A stretch of 13,740 nt of DNA from Bacteroidales bacterium. Lineage in GTDB: Bacteria > Bacteroidota > Bacteroidia > Bacteroidales > VadinHA17. Of this stretch, positions 13,670 through 13,740 are shown piece by piece (the first letter of the stretch is position 1; every line of letters starts with the position of its first letter). A model generated the notes under the pieces. It was not told where the DNA came from and did not search any database. It saw nothing but the letters and a program-made list of their open reading frames with translations. The stretch spans positions 1-13,740 of the forward strand of contig PMNJ01000150.1 in NCBI GenBank assembly GCA_003162595.1. The letters run 5' to 3'. The position numbers and the translations under genes were made by a program.

Positions 13670-13725
13670 GCCTCAGACCCTTAAATAAAAGATAAAAGAC
13701 AAAAGGAAAAAGACAATATAAAATA

Positions 13726-13740
13726 ATGAGGACAATATTA
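13726..13740 (+). CDS. Start of a probable second ABC-2 permease (5 codons only)
   Basis: ATG AGG ACA ATA TTA (MRTIL) begins after an A-rich leader of the kind used by the neighbouring genes and runs to the window edge. YbhSR-type operons usually encode two permeases in tandem, so a second permease is expected at this place. Only five codons are visible, so identity rests on context. Confidence 0.5.

Overview
The window looks like a chromosomal segment of a Bacteroidota bacterium, probably Bacteroidales/Marinilabiliales-like. Four things point that way. One secreted enzyme ends in a type IX secretion (T9SS) sorting tail. Promoters fit the Bacteroidota pattern (TTTG, about 20 nt, TAnnTTTG). 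Start codons have A/T-rich leaders without Shine-Dalgarno sequences. Two membrane proteins resemble the Bacteroidota-specific GldL/GldM motor. Assignments rest on motif recognition only; no database search was possible.

Layout. (1) 1-2437, minus strand: a TolC-family outer-membrane channel followed by a MacA-like periplasmic adaptor that runs off the left edge, giving the first tripartite efflux system. (2) 2555-5412, minus strand: a promoter, a PadR-family repressor, two unusual membrane proteins and a hairpin terminator. Each membrane protein combines tandem GldL-like transmembrane hairpins, carrying the motif (F/L)K-x-x-HWP at an exact 60-residue period, with a GldM-like membrane anchor and helical domain. 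The larger one also starts with a HAAS-like domain. (3) 5351-5726: a gene-free spacer with the PadR control region and a roughly 180-bp inverted-repeat element. (4) 5727-7673, minus strand: a secreted GH51-like glycoside hydrolase with a T9SS tail. (5) 7740-13740, plus strand: a TetR-controlled operon encoding regulator, TolC channel, lipoprotein adaptor, two separate ABC ATPases, an ABC-2 permease, and the first codons of what is probably a second permease. This resembles the ybhGFSR-type exporters, with its own outer-membrane channel added.

How the genes work together. The right-hand operon would build one complete envelope-spanning ABC-2 exporter. Its two ATPases carry complementary degenerate motifs, so they should pair into a heterodimer with one competent ATP site. 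Its regulator has a clear paired operator over the promoter. The left-hand operon is an independent exporter whose pump is presumably encoded beyond position 1. The PadR operon between them is the most novel part: it looks like a regulated, non-secretion derivative of the GldL/GldM proton-channel family, of unknown role.

The gaps between genes hold several unrelated short repeat families, a different one at almost every junction of the TetR operon. I saw no tRNA, rRNA, CRISPR array, transposase or prophage gene.
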